IMG/VR virus record: IMGVR_UViG_3300028615_000018
Location: 1-44,877 of that record
DNA length: 44,877 bases
Source: a virus
Reading direction: 5' to 3' (one strand)
In this document: piece by piece, positions 1 to 6,285 of the stretch
Layout of the letters: every line of letters starts with the position of its first letter
Position numbering within the stretch: the stretch's first letter is position 1
Program-made: the position numbers and the translations under genes
The notes under the pieces: generated by a model
Told to the model about the DNA's origin: nothing
The model's database searches: none
What the model saw: the letters and a program-made list of their open reading frames with translations, nothing else

Positions 1-51
1 ATGAATATGTCTGGGAAGAACGGGAACCAGAGCATAGAACTATTTGTTTAA
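1..51 (+). CDS. 3' end of an unidentified gene (partial)
   Basis: An open frame of 16 codons runs from the window edge to TAA at 49-51. It has a Gly/Asn-rich stretch and ends in ELFV. It could be the C-terminus of a gene beginning outside the window or chance; too little is present to name it. Confidence 0.3.
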   Translation: MNMSGKNGNQSIELFV

Positions 52-128
52 ATTGTTGCAATCACGCGGCGTAAGCCTCTTATTTGCACGCTAGCGAGGG
101 TTAAACACCTAACCAAATTGGAGAAAAT

Positions 129-611
129 ATGAGCGACATAGTTGATAAATACAACCGAATATTTGATGCCGTTAAACGCTTGGAAATGACACCGGTAGTA
201 GACGACGACTTTCCAGAAGTGAAGCACGACTTTGACAAGGCTGTTATTTCGCTTTTCAAGGATTATTTAAATTTTTCTTATGTTAGCCAGATCAACAAAG
301 AGCGGGCGCTCGAATGGCACAAAGGCGGCTTGGAAGAATGGTCACCTGCTGAATGGGGCAATGCGGCTGCCGGGGAAATGGGCGAACTCTGCAACGTACT
401 TAAAAAGATTTTACGGGCCGATAGCGGCATACAGCAGGCCAGCGGTATTACTCGTGGTGAACTATTAGAAAAAGCCGCTCAGGAGATAGGAGATACATTT
501 TTGTATCTAGATTTGATCGCCAGTCGGCTTGGCCTGAGTATCGGTACATGTATTCGGGACACGTTCAATAGAGTTAGTGAGCGCGAAGGTTTTCCACAGA
601 AAATAGACTGA
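129..611 (+). CDS. MazG-like nucleotide pyrophosphohydrolase
   Basis: All-alpha NTP pyrophosphatase (MazG/dUTPase-like) expected to cleave NTPs or dNTPs to NMP and pyrophosphate in the cytoplasm. The family metal-binding signature is visible as E83-x2-E86 followed by E119-x2-D122. The 160-residue length fits phage MazG-like proteins, with about 70 extra N-terminal residues before the catalytic core. The ATG follows GGAG at 121-124. A second MazG-like gene lies at 17398. The substrate (normal dNTP, modified dNTP or alarmone) cannot be told from sequence. Confidence 0.75.
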   Translation: MSDIVDKYNRIFDAVKRLEMTPVVDDDFPEVKHDFDKAVISLFKDYLNFSYVSQINKERALEWHKGGLEEWSPAEWGNAAAGEMGELCNVLKKILRADSGIQQASGITRGELLEKAAQEIGDTFLYLDLIASRLGLSIGTCIRDTFNRVSEREGFPQKID

Positions 612-646
612 ACAGAATTTCTGCACACATAACGGAGCGTTAAATT

Positions 647-868
647 ATGCCAACATCAAAAGTAACGGCTGTGACAATTAGTCATCAATGGGATGACGAT
701 AGCTCAAGCGACATAATTGTATCGCGTGGATCATTTTCGGATTTAGGCCCCTACGTATCGATCAAAGAAGACGGTGGCGACTGTATCTATATTCGCCCCG
801 AGTCGTGGCCGGAGATCAGAGACCAAGCACAAGGCTTTTTCGATGATATGGCAGAAGACAACAAGTAA
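647..868 (+). CDS. Small acidic hypothetical protein
   Basis: A 73-residue acidic protein with no domain I recognise. It is Asp/Ser-rich near the N-terminus (a run of DDDSSSD) and ends with an acidic stretch. The ATG follows CGGAG about 12 bases upstream, within a gap that carries a CTGCAC motif. It belongs to the left group of small cassette-like genes. Confidence 0.6.
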   Translation: MPTSKVTAVTISHQWDDDSSSDIIVSRGSFSDLGPYVSIKEDGGDCIYIRPESWPEIRDQAQGFFDDMAEDNK

Positions 869-888
869 TTTTGCACGGTAATTTAGTT

Positions 889-1071
889 ATGGATGAACCA
901 ACCAAAGCAACAATTTTAGATCGTCTTTACGGGTCTAGTTCGATATGCGGGTTTTGTGGTAGCTCCAGTTGCGCTCATGAAGGGTATCGACAACTGCCGC
1001 CTACTTTAAAGACAGATGATGTGTTAAAAGCTATAAACCTGGATAAATTTTATTTTAAAGAGCAAGACTAA
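889..1071 (+). CDS. Small Cys-rich protein, possible zinc knuckle
   Basis: A 60-residue protein with C20-x2-C23-x4-C28-x-H30, suggesting one metal site. I use ATG at 889 rather than an in-frame TTG at 871, because that TTG belongs to the intergenic TTGCAC motif. No strong ribosome binding site is visible. Its last residues (EQD), stop codon and following bases are identical to the end of the gene at 27731 (24-bp repeat). Function unknown. Confidence 0.55.
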   Translation: MDEPTKATILDRLYGSSSICGFCGSSSCAHEGYRQLPPTLKTDDVLKAINLDKFYFKEQD

Positions 1072-1082
1072 TTCTTGCACAA
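1059..1082 (+). repeat. 24-bp exact repeat, copy 1
   Basis: Twenty-four bases spanning the last codons, stop codon and TTGCAC motif are identical to 27943-27966. The two genes ending here share no other obvious similarity. Confidence 0.85.
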
Positions 1083-1158
1083 AATTTTAGTCAGAATGGT
1101 GATAGCTAAAAACCGACTAGAGAAGACCTTTACTGTCCGTTTATAGGCGTGGAAGCAT

Positions 1159-1638
1159 ATGAAGCTAGCTAAGTTTGTAACCCTTGCTTTACTTTTCTTT
1201 ACAAACACCAGTCTTGCGCACATTGACGTGACCCTGCAAGATGTGCTATGTTTGGCTAAGAATGTCTATCATGAGTCCAGCATTGAGTCAACAGAAGGTA
1301 AAATAGCTGTAGCTTGGGTAGTGCTTAACAGATACAATGATATTTCAGGAGAGTGGCCTAATGATATTTGTGGAGTGGTCTATGAACCTTCTAGGAATCC
1401 ATTAAAACCACGGGGTTGTGCGTTCTCTTGGACATGCGACTCTAGGGAGGATGTTATAGATGAACAAAGCGTGAGTTGGGCATTGTCTATGACGGCGGCT
1501 TGGTTAGTGTTATCAGGACAAGAGCACTATGACCCTACATTTGGTGCTAAGCACTATGTCCAGTGCGGGATAAGAAGAGGCTGGTTAGACAATTTAGAAT
1601 TTATTGTTAGGATTGGGAGACATTGTTTTTATGAGTGA
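1159..1638 (+). CDS. SleB-type cell-wall hydrolase with signal peptide
   Basis: A 159-residue protein with a signal sequence (positive MKLAK, hydrophobic core, likely cleavage after SLA at residue 20) followed by a Hydrolase_2/SleB-like domain. The motif CLAKNVYHES (31-40) matches the catalytic region of this family, with E39 as probable catalytic Glu, followed by GKIAVAWVVLNR. The family cleaves peptidoglycan, so this is a candidate Sec-exported endolysin. A short membrane peptide gene two genes downstream could assist release. A second, unrelated endolysin lies at 12725. Confidence 0.8.
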   Translation: MKLAKFVTLALLFFTNTSLAHIDVTLQDVLCLAKNVYHESSIESTEGKIAVAWVVLNRYNDISGEWPNDICGVVYEPSRNPLKPRGCAFSWTCDSREDVIDEQSVSWALSMTAAWLVLSGQEHYDPTFGAKHYVQCGIRRGWLDNLEFIVRIGRHCFYE

Positions 1639-1966
1639 AATCAGTTCTGCTGCCGTAATGGACATAGAAGACTGCGCAAAAAAGATCATGCAGGGGGCTT
1701 GCCCACATGAACAATGGTGTTTTGCATTTTCTAATTGGTTGGATGATGAGGATACCCAATCGCTCCTCACCAAAACCTTACAAAGATGGAACACTGATAC
1801 TATAAAAGCCGCAGATGAGGTGTTTTTAGAATTAATAGTGGCCGATGCAATGGATGCTGCCAGTATTTTCCTAACAGATAAGCCTTTAGAGGAGGCGTTT
1901 GGAGCCATGGATACTGACAAATGGAGCAGGGAATTTACAACATCGCTATTAAAGGTAAATCTATGA
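1631..1966 (+). CDS. Hypothetical protein coupled to the SleB hydrolase gene
   Basis: A 111-residue acidic, mostly helical-looking protein with no family I recognise. I choose ATG 1631, which overlaps the end of the hydrolase gene (ATGAGTGA), over a longer in-frame start at 1604; the overlap suggests translational coupling. It overlaps the next small gene through ATGA at 1963. It contains no membrane segment. Confidence 0.6.
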   Translation: MSEISSAAVMDIEDCAKKIMQGACPHEQWCFAFSNWLDDEDTQSLLTKTLQRWNTDTIKAADEVFLELIVADAMDAASIFLTDKPLEEAFGAMDTDKWSREFTTSLLKVNL

Positions 1967-2067
1967 TAAATGGAGGACCAGTAGTTGTTTTATTGCAAAT
2001 GGTTGTGTTACTGGCATACTTTCAATTGTTCAAAAGAAAATTACATAAGGAGGCACGGGATGGATAA
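1963..2067 (+). CDS. Short single-TM peptide next to the endolysin genes
   Basis: A 34-residue ORF coupled on both sides: its ATG overlaps the upstream stop (ATGA) and its end overlaps the next start at 2060. It has one hydrophobic helix (about residues 6-21, VVVLLQMVVLLAY) followed by a basic tail (KRKLHKEARDG). A small inner-membrane protein such as a spanin-like or holin-accessory peptide is possible from its place near the SleB hydrolase, but no family match is visible. Confidence 0.5.
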   Translation: MINGGPVVVLLQMVVLLAYFQLFKRKLHKEARDG

Positions 2068-2302
2068 AAAACCAAGTGATTATATTTTGGAGCCCATTTA
2101 CAAAGCAGTCCAGCCGGTAACTCTTCAGGCTGACTACGAATTCGAGCCCTTAGACTCTGACCTGATAAGAGCATTGACGGTCTATGACTCTGAACGTCTA
2201 TATAATGCAATTTTAAGATGCCCGTCTGAAGTAAGGGATAAGTTAGAGGGTGTTCTTTATGCTGTAGCTCAGGAACACAATGCACAATATCCAGAGATTT
2301 AA
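2060..2302 (+). CDS. Hypothetical acidic protein
   Basis: An 80-residue protein of unknown function. ATG 2060 is preceded by a strong AAGGAGGCA at 2047-2055 and is preferred to an upstream in-frame start at 1985. The ribosome binding site lies inside the preceding 34-codon ORF. Confidence 0.6.
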   Translation: MDKKPSDYILEPIYKAVQPVTLQADYEFEPLDSDLIRALTVYDSERLYNAILRCPSEVRDKLEGVLYAVAQEHNAQYPEI

Positions 2303-2305
2303 GCT

Positions 2306-2527
2306 ATGTTAGATAACTTACACCCAAAACCAACTAAAGCTTCGCTGTTGTCAGCTTTCTTTGCAAGTGTTTTTGGCAAGAGAGTGTGGATAGAAAGCAG
2401 CAGAACCGAGGACCTGCCGTACTATGTACTGGCTATAAAGTGGAGAGGGTGTTACCATCTATTAGACTATAGATACTCCAAGCCAGACCTATACCAGCGC
2501 ATGTACTCGGGAGAGATTGGCATATGA
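2306..2527 (+). CDS. Hypothetical protein
   Basis: A 73-residue basic/aromatic protein with no recognised domain. It lies three bases after the previous gene and overlaps the next by ATGA at 2524, so it belongs to the same transcription and translation unit. The ribosome binding site is weak. Confidence 0.55.
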   Translation: MLDNLHPKPTKASLLSAFFASVFGKRVWIESSRTEDLPYYVLAIKWRGCYHLLDYRYSKPDLYQRMYSGEIGI

Positions 2528-2787
2528 CAGATAAAGATACGATGCGTTTTGCTTTTCAAAAACTGTCACCGTGTAGTAGAGATGTAGTGGTGATACAACC
2601 TATTGAAGACATAACGCTGGACCAGTATGAACACATAGCACGACAAGTGCAGGATATTTTGGCTGAAATTCAATGCACAGTGCTAATAATGAGCCCTTAC
2701 ACAAGCATAGCTCACCTGCCCGAAGAAACCATGAACCAGCATGGTTGGTACAAAATTGAAAACATTCCAAAGGAGTTTAAGCATTAA
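2524..2787 (+). CDS. Hypothetical protein upstream of primase-helicase
   Basis: An 87-residue protein of unknown function, alternating hydrophobic and polar, without membrane segments. Its start overlaps the preceding stop and its last base is the first base of the primase-helicase ATG at 2787. Coupling to a replication gene suggests an early role, but nothing in the sequence says which. Confidence 0.6.
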   Translation: MTDKDTMRFAFQKLSPCSRDVVVIQPIEDITLDQYEHIARQVQDILAEIQCTVLIMSPYTSIAHLPEETMNQHGWYKIENIPKEFKH

Positions 2788-4637
2788 TGTCGGACACTTG
2801 TGAAAAAGAAAGTGGTGTTTTTGTTGGTCATTTTGAGTGTATTGGAGAGGACTGTGATAGTTCAGATGCTTTAGCTGTATATCAAGATGATAACGGGAAA
2901 TTTAATGGCTATTGTTTCAGTTGCGAAGAGTCTTTTACATCTGAAGATATTAATGAATCGTATCTAGGAGATGAATTAGGCAGTGTTGAGGTAGATACGA
3001 AAAAACCAAAGAGACAGCCTATAACAAAAGATCAAGTAAGAGAAATAGTGTCCTCCACTGTGGTAGATGATACTAATTACCGTGGCATAGGAAAGGAAGC
3101 TAATAAAGTATACAAAGTTAGAACAAAGATGGCTAATGGGGTTGTTACCGAGCGCCACTACCCTATAACTAAGAAAGGAAGGCCGTCCGCATACAAAAAA
3201 CGAGTACACCCTAAAGATTTTCGTAAAGGCTACATAGGTCTTAATAGCAAAGACTGTGACCTGTTTGGCCAGGCACGGTTCCCTGCCGGGGGCAAGTATG
3301 TCTTGTTAACTGGTGGTGAGGAAGACGCCTTGGCAGCTTATCACATGCTGAGGAAAGATCAGAAACGAAGAGGTAAAGATCATTTTGAGCCCGTAGCGGT
3401 GGTAAGCACCACTATAGGTGAGGGTGGGGTGTCTCAAATAAAAAACAACTACGATTACTTAGTTAGCTTTTCAAAGATAATCGTGTGCCCGGACAAAGAT
3501 GACGCTGGGGAAAAGGCTTTAAAGAACATACTCAAAGTATTACCTGTTGGACAAACATATGTAATGGAGTGTCCTGAAAAAGACCCTAATGAGTGCCTGT
3601 TGACTGGGTTTGAAAGCAAGTTTGTTAGAGCTTTCTATGCAGCGGCTGAATACAATCCTGGCGGTATTGTTGGAAGCGACATACTGATTGATAAACTGAA
3701 GGAATATGTAAAACTTCCTCGGCTAGGGTTACCACCTTTTCTTAAAAAACTAGAGCAGATGCAGGCTGGTGGCCCCCCACTGGGCACTGTTATAAATCTT
3801 GCTTCGGGATCGGGGAGTGGAAAGACCACCTTAATTAACGAGGTTTTGTATTATTGGATATTTAACAGTGAATACAGAATGGCAGTTTGTCCGCTAGAAG
3901 GTGGCCTAGACTACTTTGCCGAGTGCTTGTTGAGCAGGCATTTGGGGAAAAAATTAGCTTTAATGTCAGACCCAGATCAAAAGTTATCATACTTAGAAGA
4001 CCCCGCTATCGTAGACAAAATGAATGAACTATTCATGGATGAGCATGGGGATGAAAGGTTTGATCTTATTGATGCCGAGGGGTCGCTTACTATAGATCTG
4101 TTCAAACATCGTGCTGAACATCTTGTTAGAGCAAAGGATTGCAAAGTAATCGTAGTAGATACTTTGACTAAAATGATAGAGGGCGAGGGCACAGATGTAG
4201 CTTACAGCTTTATGAAGTGGCAAAACAACTTTGTCGTACAAAATAAGTGCATCATTGTTAATATTTGCCAAGTTAGAAAAAGCCCCAGTGGTAAAAAAGG
4301 CAGTTCTACGGGTGCATCTATTGATGAAGAAAGCATATCTGGCCTGGGTGCTATATTACAGACAGCAGCGTGTAACTTGTTGTTTATGAGAAACAAAGAA
4401 GCCGAGGATGAAGTAGAAAGGAACACTACGAAGGTTGTTCAATCCAAATGTCGTTGGACAGGAGTAACCGGCCCTGTAGGGTACTTATACTACGATAACC
4501 CTACACACACGCTGCACGAGAAAGACCAGTATTTCTTGGAAAAAACTGATCAGAGTTTTGCAGAGGAAGAGGAGATGTTTAAAAAGGAAGGTGCTTTTGA
4601 AGCACCAGAGGGCAGTTTTGATGACCTTAACCTGTAA
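2787..4637 (+). CDS. T7 gp4-like DNA primase-helicase
   Basis: A 616-residue bifunctional replisome protein. An N-terminal zinc-binding domain has C18, C23, C43 and C46. A TOPRIM primase core has the conserved Glu near 178 (LLTGGEEDA) and D236-K-D238. A C-terminal RecA/DnaB-fold helicase has Walker A G341-SGSGKT and a Walker B-like VIVVDT. It would unwind the fork and lay RNA primers for the T7-like polymerase at 5680-7942. Length is close to T7 gp4 (566). The acidic C-terminal tail (EEEE, ending DDLNL) resembles the T7 gp4 tail that contacts polymerase. Confidence 0.93.
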   Translation: MSDTCEKESGVFVGHFECIGEDCDSSDALAVYQDDNGKFNGYCFSCEESFTSEDINESYLGDELGSVEVDTKKPKRQPITKDQVREIVSSTVVDDTNYRGIGKEANKVYKVRTKMANGVVTERHYPITKKGRPSAYKKRVHPKDFRKGYIGLNSKDCDLFGQARFPAGGKYVLLTGGEEDALAAYHMLRKDQKRRGKDHFEPVAVVSTTIGEGGVSQIKNNYDYLVSFSKIIVCPDKDDAGEKALKNILKVLPVGQTYVMECPEKDPNECLLTGFESKFVRAFYAAAEYNPGGIVGSDILIDKLKEYVKLPRLGLPPFLKKLEQMQAGGPPLGTVINLASGSGSGKTTLINEVLYYWIFNSEYRMAVCPLEGGLDYFAECLLSRHLGKKLALMSDPDQKLSYLEDPAIVDKMNELFMDEHGDERFDLIDAEGSLTIDLFKHRAEHLVRAKDCKVIVVDTLTKMIEGEGTDVAYSFMKWQNNFVVQNKCIIVNICQVRKSPSGKKGSSTGASIDEESISGLGAILQTAACNLLFMRNKEAEDEVERNTTKVVQSKCRWTGVTGPVGYLYYDNPTHTLHEKDQYFLEKTDQSFAEEEEMFKKEGAFEAPEGSFDDLNL

Positions 4638-4677
4638 CATCCGGGGCTGCATAGCCATATCAAGAGGAGGGTAAGAC

Positions 4678-5247
4678 ATGCCACGAGCAATAGACCTGAT
4701 AGAAAAATACTGGCCCTGCCTTACGGCAGTAAAATGGCTAGGTGATATGGCAGCAGAGGAGGCTTGGGAGACATGCGAACGCGGAGACTGGATGCTGTGG
4801 ACACTACAGCGGAGACACGTAGACATACAGAAGCTCACTTTGGCTAAAGTCCGGTGCGCCAGATTGGTCGAGCATCTTATGATAGACGAGCGGAGCATCA
4901 AGGCTTTGCAGGTAGCAGAGGCATTTGCGGCGGGCGAAGCTACAAGAGAGGAGTTGGAGATTGCCGCTGATGCTGCTGCTGATGCTACTGCTGATGCTGA
5001 TGCTGCTGATTATGTTGCTGCTTATGTTGCTTATGTTGCTGCTGCCGCTGACGTTGCTGCTGATGCTGCTGACGTTGCTGCTGATGCTGCTGACGTTGCC
5101 GCTGATGCTGCTGACGTTGCCGCTGATGTTGCTGCTGCTGATGCTGCTGTTAGTCATGCTGCTTACAGAGCTACTAGGCAGGACGTACTGCGCCAGGCTG
5201 CGGACATCGTCAGAGAGGTCATTGCCTTTGGGGACCTTGGCCTGTAA
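4678..5247 (+). CDS. Ala/Asp-repeat protein, Imm5-like putative immunity family
   Basis: A 189-residue protein. Residues 1-95 contain a W-L-G-D...AWE.CERGDWMLW arrangement seen in the putative immunity protein (Imm5-like) family, found widely in bacteria and phages. Residues about 96-160 are an (A)A-D-V-A-A-D-A repeat, and the C-terminal part is helical. The repeat would form a long Ala-rich helix. A strong GAGGAGG precedes the ATG. Whether it acts as an immunity or anti-host factor is not shown. The repeat DNA could change in copy number. Confidence 0.6.
   Translation: MPRAIDLIEKYWPCLTAVKWLGDMAAEEAWETCERGDWMLWTLQRRHVDIQKLTLAKVRCARLVEHLMIDERSIKALQVAEAFAAGEATREELEIAADAAADATADADAADYVAAYVAYVAAAADVAADAADVAADAADVAADAADVAADVAAADAAVSHAAYRATRQDVLRQAADIVREVIAFGDLGL
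4963..5160 (+). repeat. Degenerate GCTGAY trinucleotide/hexanucleotide tract
   Basis: About 200 bases of tandem GCT-GAT/GAC/GTT codons inside the preceding gene. An 18-base unit (GCTGCTGATGCTGCTGAC-type) is repeated with few changes at about 5050-5125. This is a typical substrate for replication slippage. Confidence 0.85.
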
Positions 5248-5281
5248 CACAGTATTCATTAACTAAAGAAGGAGATGATAT
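5242..5281 (+). promoter_or_regulatory. 40-bp duplicated leader, copy 1
   Basis: Exact 40-base match to 26299-26338. It ends in TTAACTAAAGAAGGAGATGA, a strong Shine-Dalgarno leader resembling the T7 gene 10 leader. It directly precedes ATG 5283. It begins at the stop codon of the Ala/Asp-repeat gene. Confidence 0.8.
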
Positions 5282-5282
5282 T

Positions 5283-5486
5283 ATGATAGTACAAAAACCT
5301 AATCGATTTTTTATGTACAAAAACGAAAACAGAACGCCCGGACAACCTAGCTTCCGGTTATATGCTAACATAAATGGACAGCAATATAAGCTTGCAGCTT
5401 TTCCTGGAGTAGGGACAGACGAAAAAATATACTATAATGGGCCTATCACATTAAATGAAGAAGGAGAAGAAGAGAGAAGAAGATAA
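5283..5486 (+). CDS. Small hypothetical protein under the duplicated leader
   Basis: A 67-residue protein with an aromatic/basic N-terminus and a Glu/Arg C-terminal tail. It looks like a small beta-rich protein (FRLYANINGQQYKLAAF). The start is fixed by the strong AAAGAAGGAGA leader. No family recognised. It shares its leader, but not its coding sequence, with the lipoprotein gene at 26339, suggesting both need high expression. Confidence 0.65.
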   Translation: MIVQKPNRFFMYKNENRTPGQPSFRLYANINGQQYKLAAFPGVGTDEKIYYNGPITLNEEGEEERRR

Positions 5487-5503
5487 TAATGATTAACAAT
5501 TAT

Positions 5504-5580
5504 GCCCCTGGGAGGTAAATGGATAGCCCATCGATCTTCTAAATCGATCTGTGCAGGTTCGAATCCTGCCGGGGGCACCA
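5504..5580 (+). tRNA. tRNA-Arg (anticodon TCT)
   Basis: A cloverleaf can be folded: acceptor GCCCCTG with CGGGGGC (one G-T pair), anticodon stem TCGAT/ATCGA with loop CTTCTAA (anticodon TCT), T arm GCAGG-TTCGAAT-CCTGC, discriminator A and encoded CCA. The D arm is weak, with one mismatched pair. It reads AGA (and AGG by wobble), codons that appear frequent in the phage genes. Confidence 0.9.
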
Positions 5581-5584
5581 ATGG

Positions 5585-5661
5585 GGGCCCGTAGCTCAAT
5601 TGGTTAGAGCAGTCGACTCATAATCGATTAGTCGAAGGTTCAAGTCTTTCTGGGCCCACCA
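5585..5661 (+). tRNA. tRNA with CAT anticodon, probably Ile2 (reads AUA)
   Basis: Acceptor GGGCCCG/TGGGCCC, D arm GCTC/GAGC, anticodon stem GTCGA/TCGAT with loop CTCATAA, T arm GAAGG-TTCAAGT-CTTTC, encoded CCA. The anticodon arm and following region closely resemble E. coli ileX as I recall it, so after lysidine modification by host TilS it would decode AUA as Ile. Elongator Met is the alternative. AUA codons appear common in the phage genes. Confidence 0.85.
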
Positions 5662-5679
5662 TTATAGAGGCAGACTATT

Positions 5680-6285
5680 ATGCTAGCAGTTCCTAAATTT
5701 ATAAATAAATACAAAAATGTTGTGTTCGATTGGGAAACCAACGGTCTCCTACATGAAGTAACTCAGTGCTGGTGCATGACGGCTTATGACTTAGACACTG
5801 ATGAATACTTTACTTTTTCTCAACTAACAGGCCCAAAAGAATCTTGGCATGAAGACGCGCTAGATCTTTTGGAGAATGCTAAGCTGCACAGCAGCCACAA
5901 CGGGTATGGTTTTGACTACCCTCTAATGGAAATGATGTATGGTGCAGAATGGTCAATGAAGCCCGATATGTTCAGGGGTAACACTAAGCTGGAGATATAT
6001 GACACTTATATACTTAGCCAAATGGCTGATCCCGAAAGAGAAGATTGCAATGCTGTTCAAATTAACAAAGACACTGGTGAGAAGAAGAGAGTAGGTAAGC
6101 ATAGCGTAGAATCATATGGTTATCAGTTTGGTGTCCTCAAGAAGTATATCCAATACTGGGACAAGTTTAGTGGGGACATTATTGATAGGTGTGAGGGTGA
6201 CGTAGCAATACAAGCCAGGGTGCACAAGTATTTGATGAAAAAGCTGCACAGGCAAGCGGAGATGTTAAATGATAAGACCGCCTAA
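5680..6285 (+). CDS. DNA polymerase, 3'-5' exonuclease subunit (T7 gp5 N-terminal half)
   Basis: A 201-residue protein aligning with the N-terminal proofreading domain of T7 DNA polymerase. Exo I is D17-x-E19 (FDWET), Exo II is HNGYGFD with D79, and a third Asp is D173 (CEGDVAIQ); all metal ligands look present. It ends where T7 gp5 passes from exonuclease to polymerase, and the next gene starts 17 bases before its stop in the +1 frame. The two products probably associate as one enzyme. It starts after the tRNA pair with AGAGG upstream. Confidence 0.9.
   Translation: MLAVPKFINKYKNVVFDWETNGLLHEVTQCWCMTAYDLDTDEYFTFSQLTGPKESWHEDALDLLENAKLHSSHNGYGFDYPLMEMMYGAEWSMKPDMFRGNTKLEIYDTYILSQMADPEREDCNAVQINKDTGEKKRVGKHSVESYGYQFGVLKKYIQYWDKFSGDIIDRCEGDVAIQARVHKYLMKKLHRQAEMLNDKTA

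Larger units (their letters stand above)
84..1080 (+). repeat. TTGCAC boundary motif, left group
   Basis: Copies of a [TC]TGCAC hexamer sit in the gaps between small genes at 84-89, 621-626, 871-876 and 1075-1080. The last three lie 9, 2 and 3 bases after a stop codon, and three of the four copies precede the next start by about 10 to 40 bases (the copy at 1075 is farther from the next start, at 1159). The same motif recurs at 26856-29180. Function is unknown; see findings. Confidence 0.6.

Noticed and set aside
612-888. Integron attC sites at the small-gene boundaries (GTTAAAT before ATG 647)
   Set aside because: GTTRRRY fits only one or two gaps; the required partner RYYYAAC and the long imperfect stem are absent, and gaps of 17-40 bases are too short for attC.
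4963-5160. CRISPR-like array
   Set aside because: Repeats are contiguous codon repeats without spacers, inside a coding frame.
4804-5259. Minus-strand Ser/Ile-rich ORF and plus-strand Leu-rich ORF over the repeat gene
   Set aside because: Both are frame shadows of the trinucleotide repeat; only the frame at 4678 has a good start site and non-repeat sequence at both ends.
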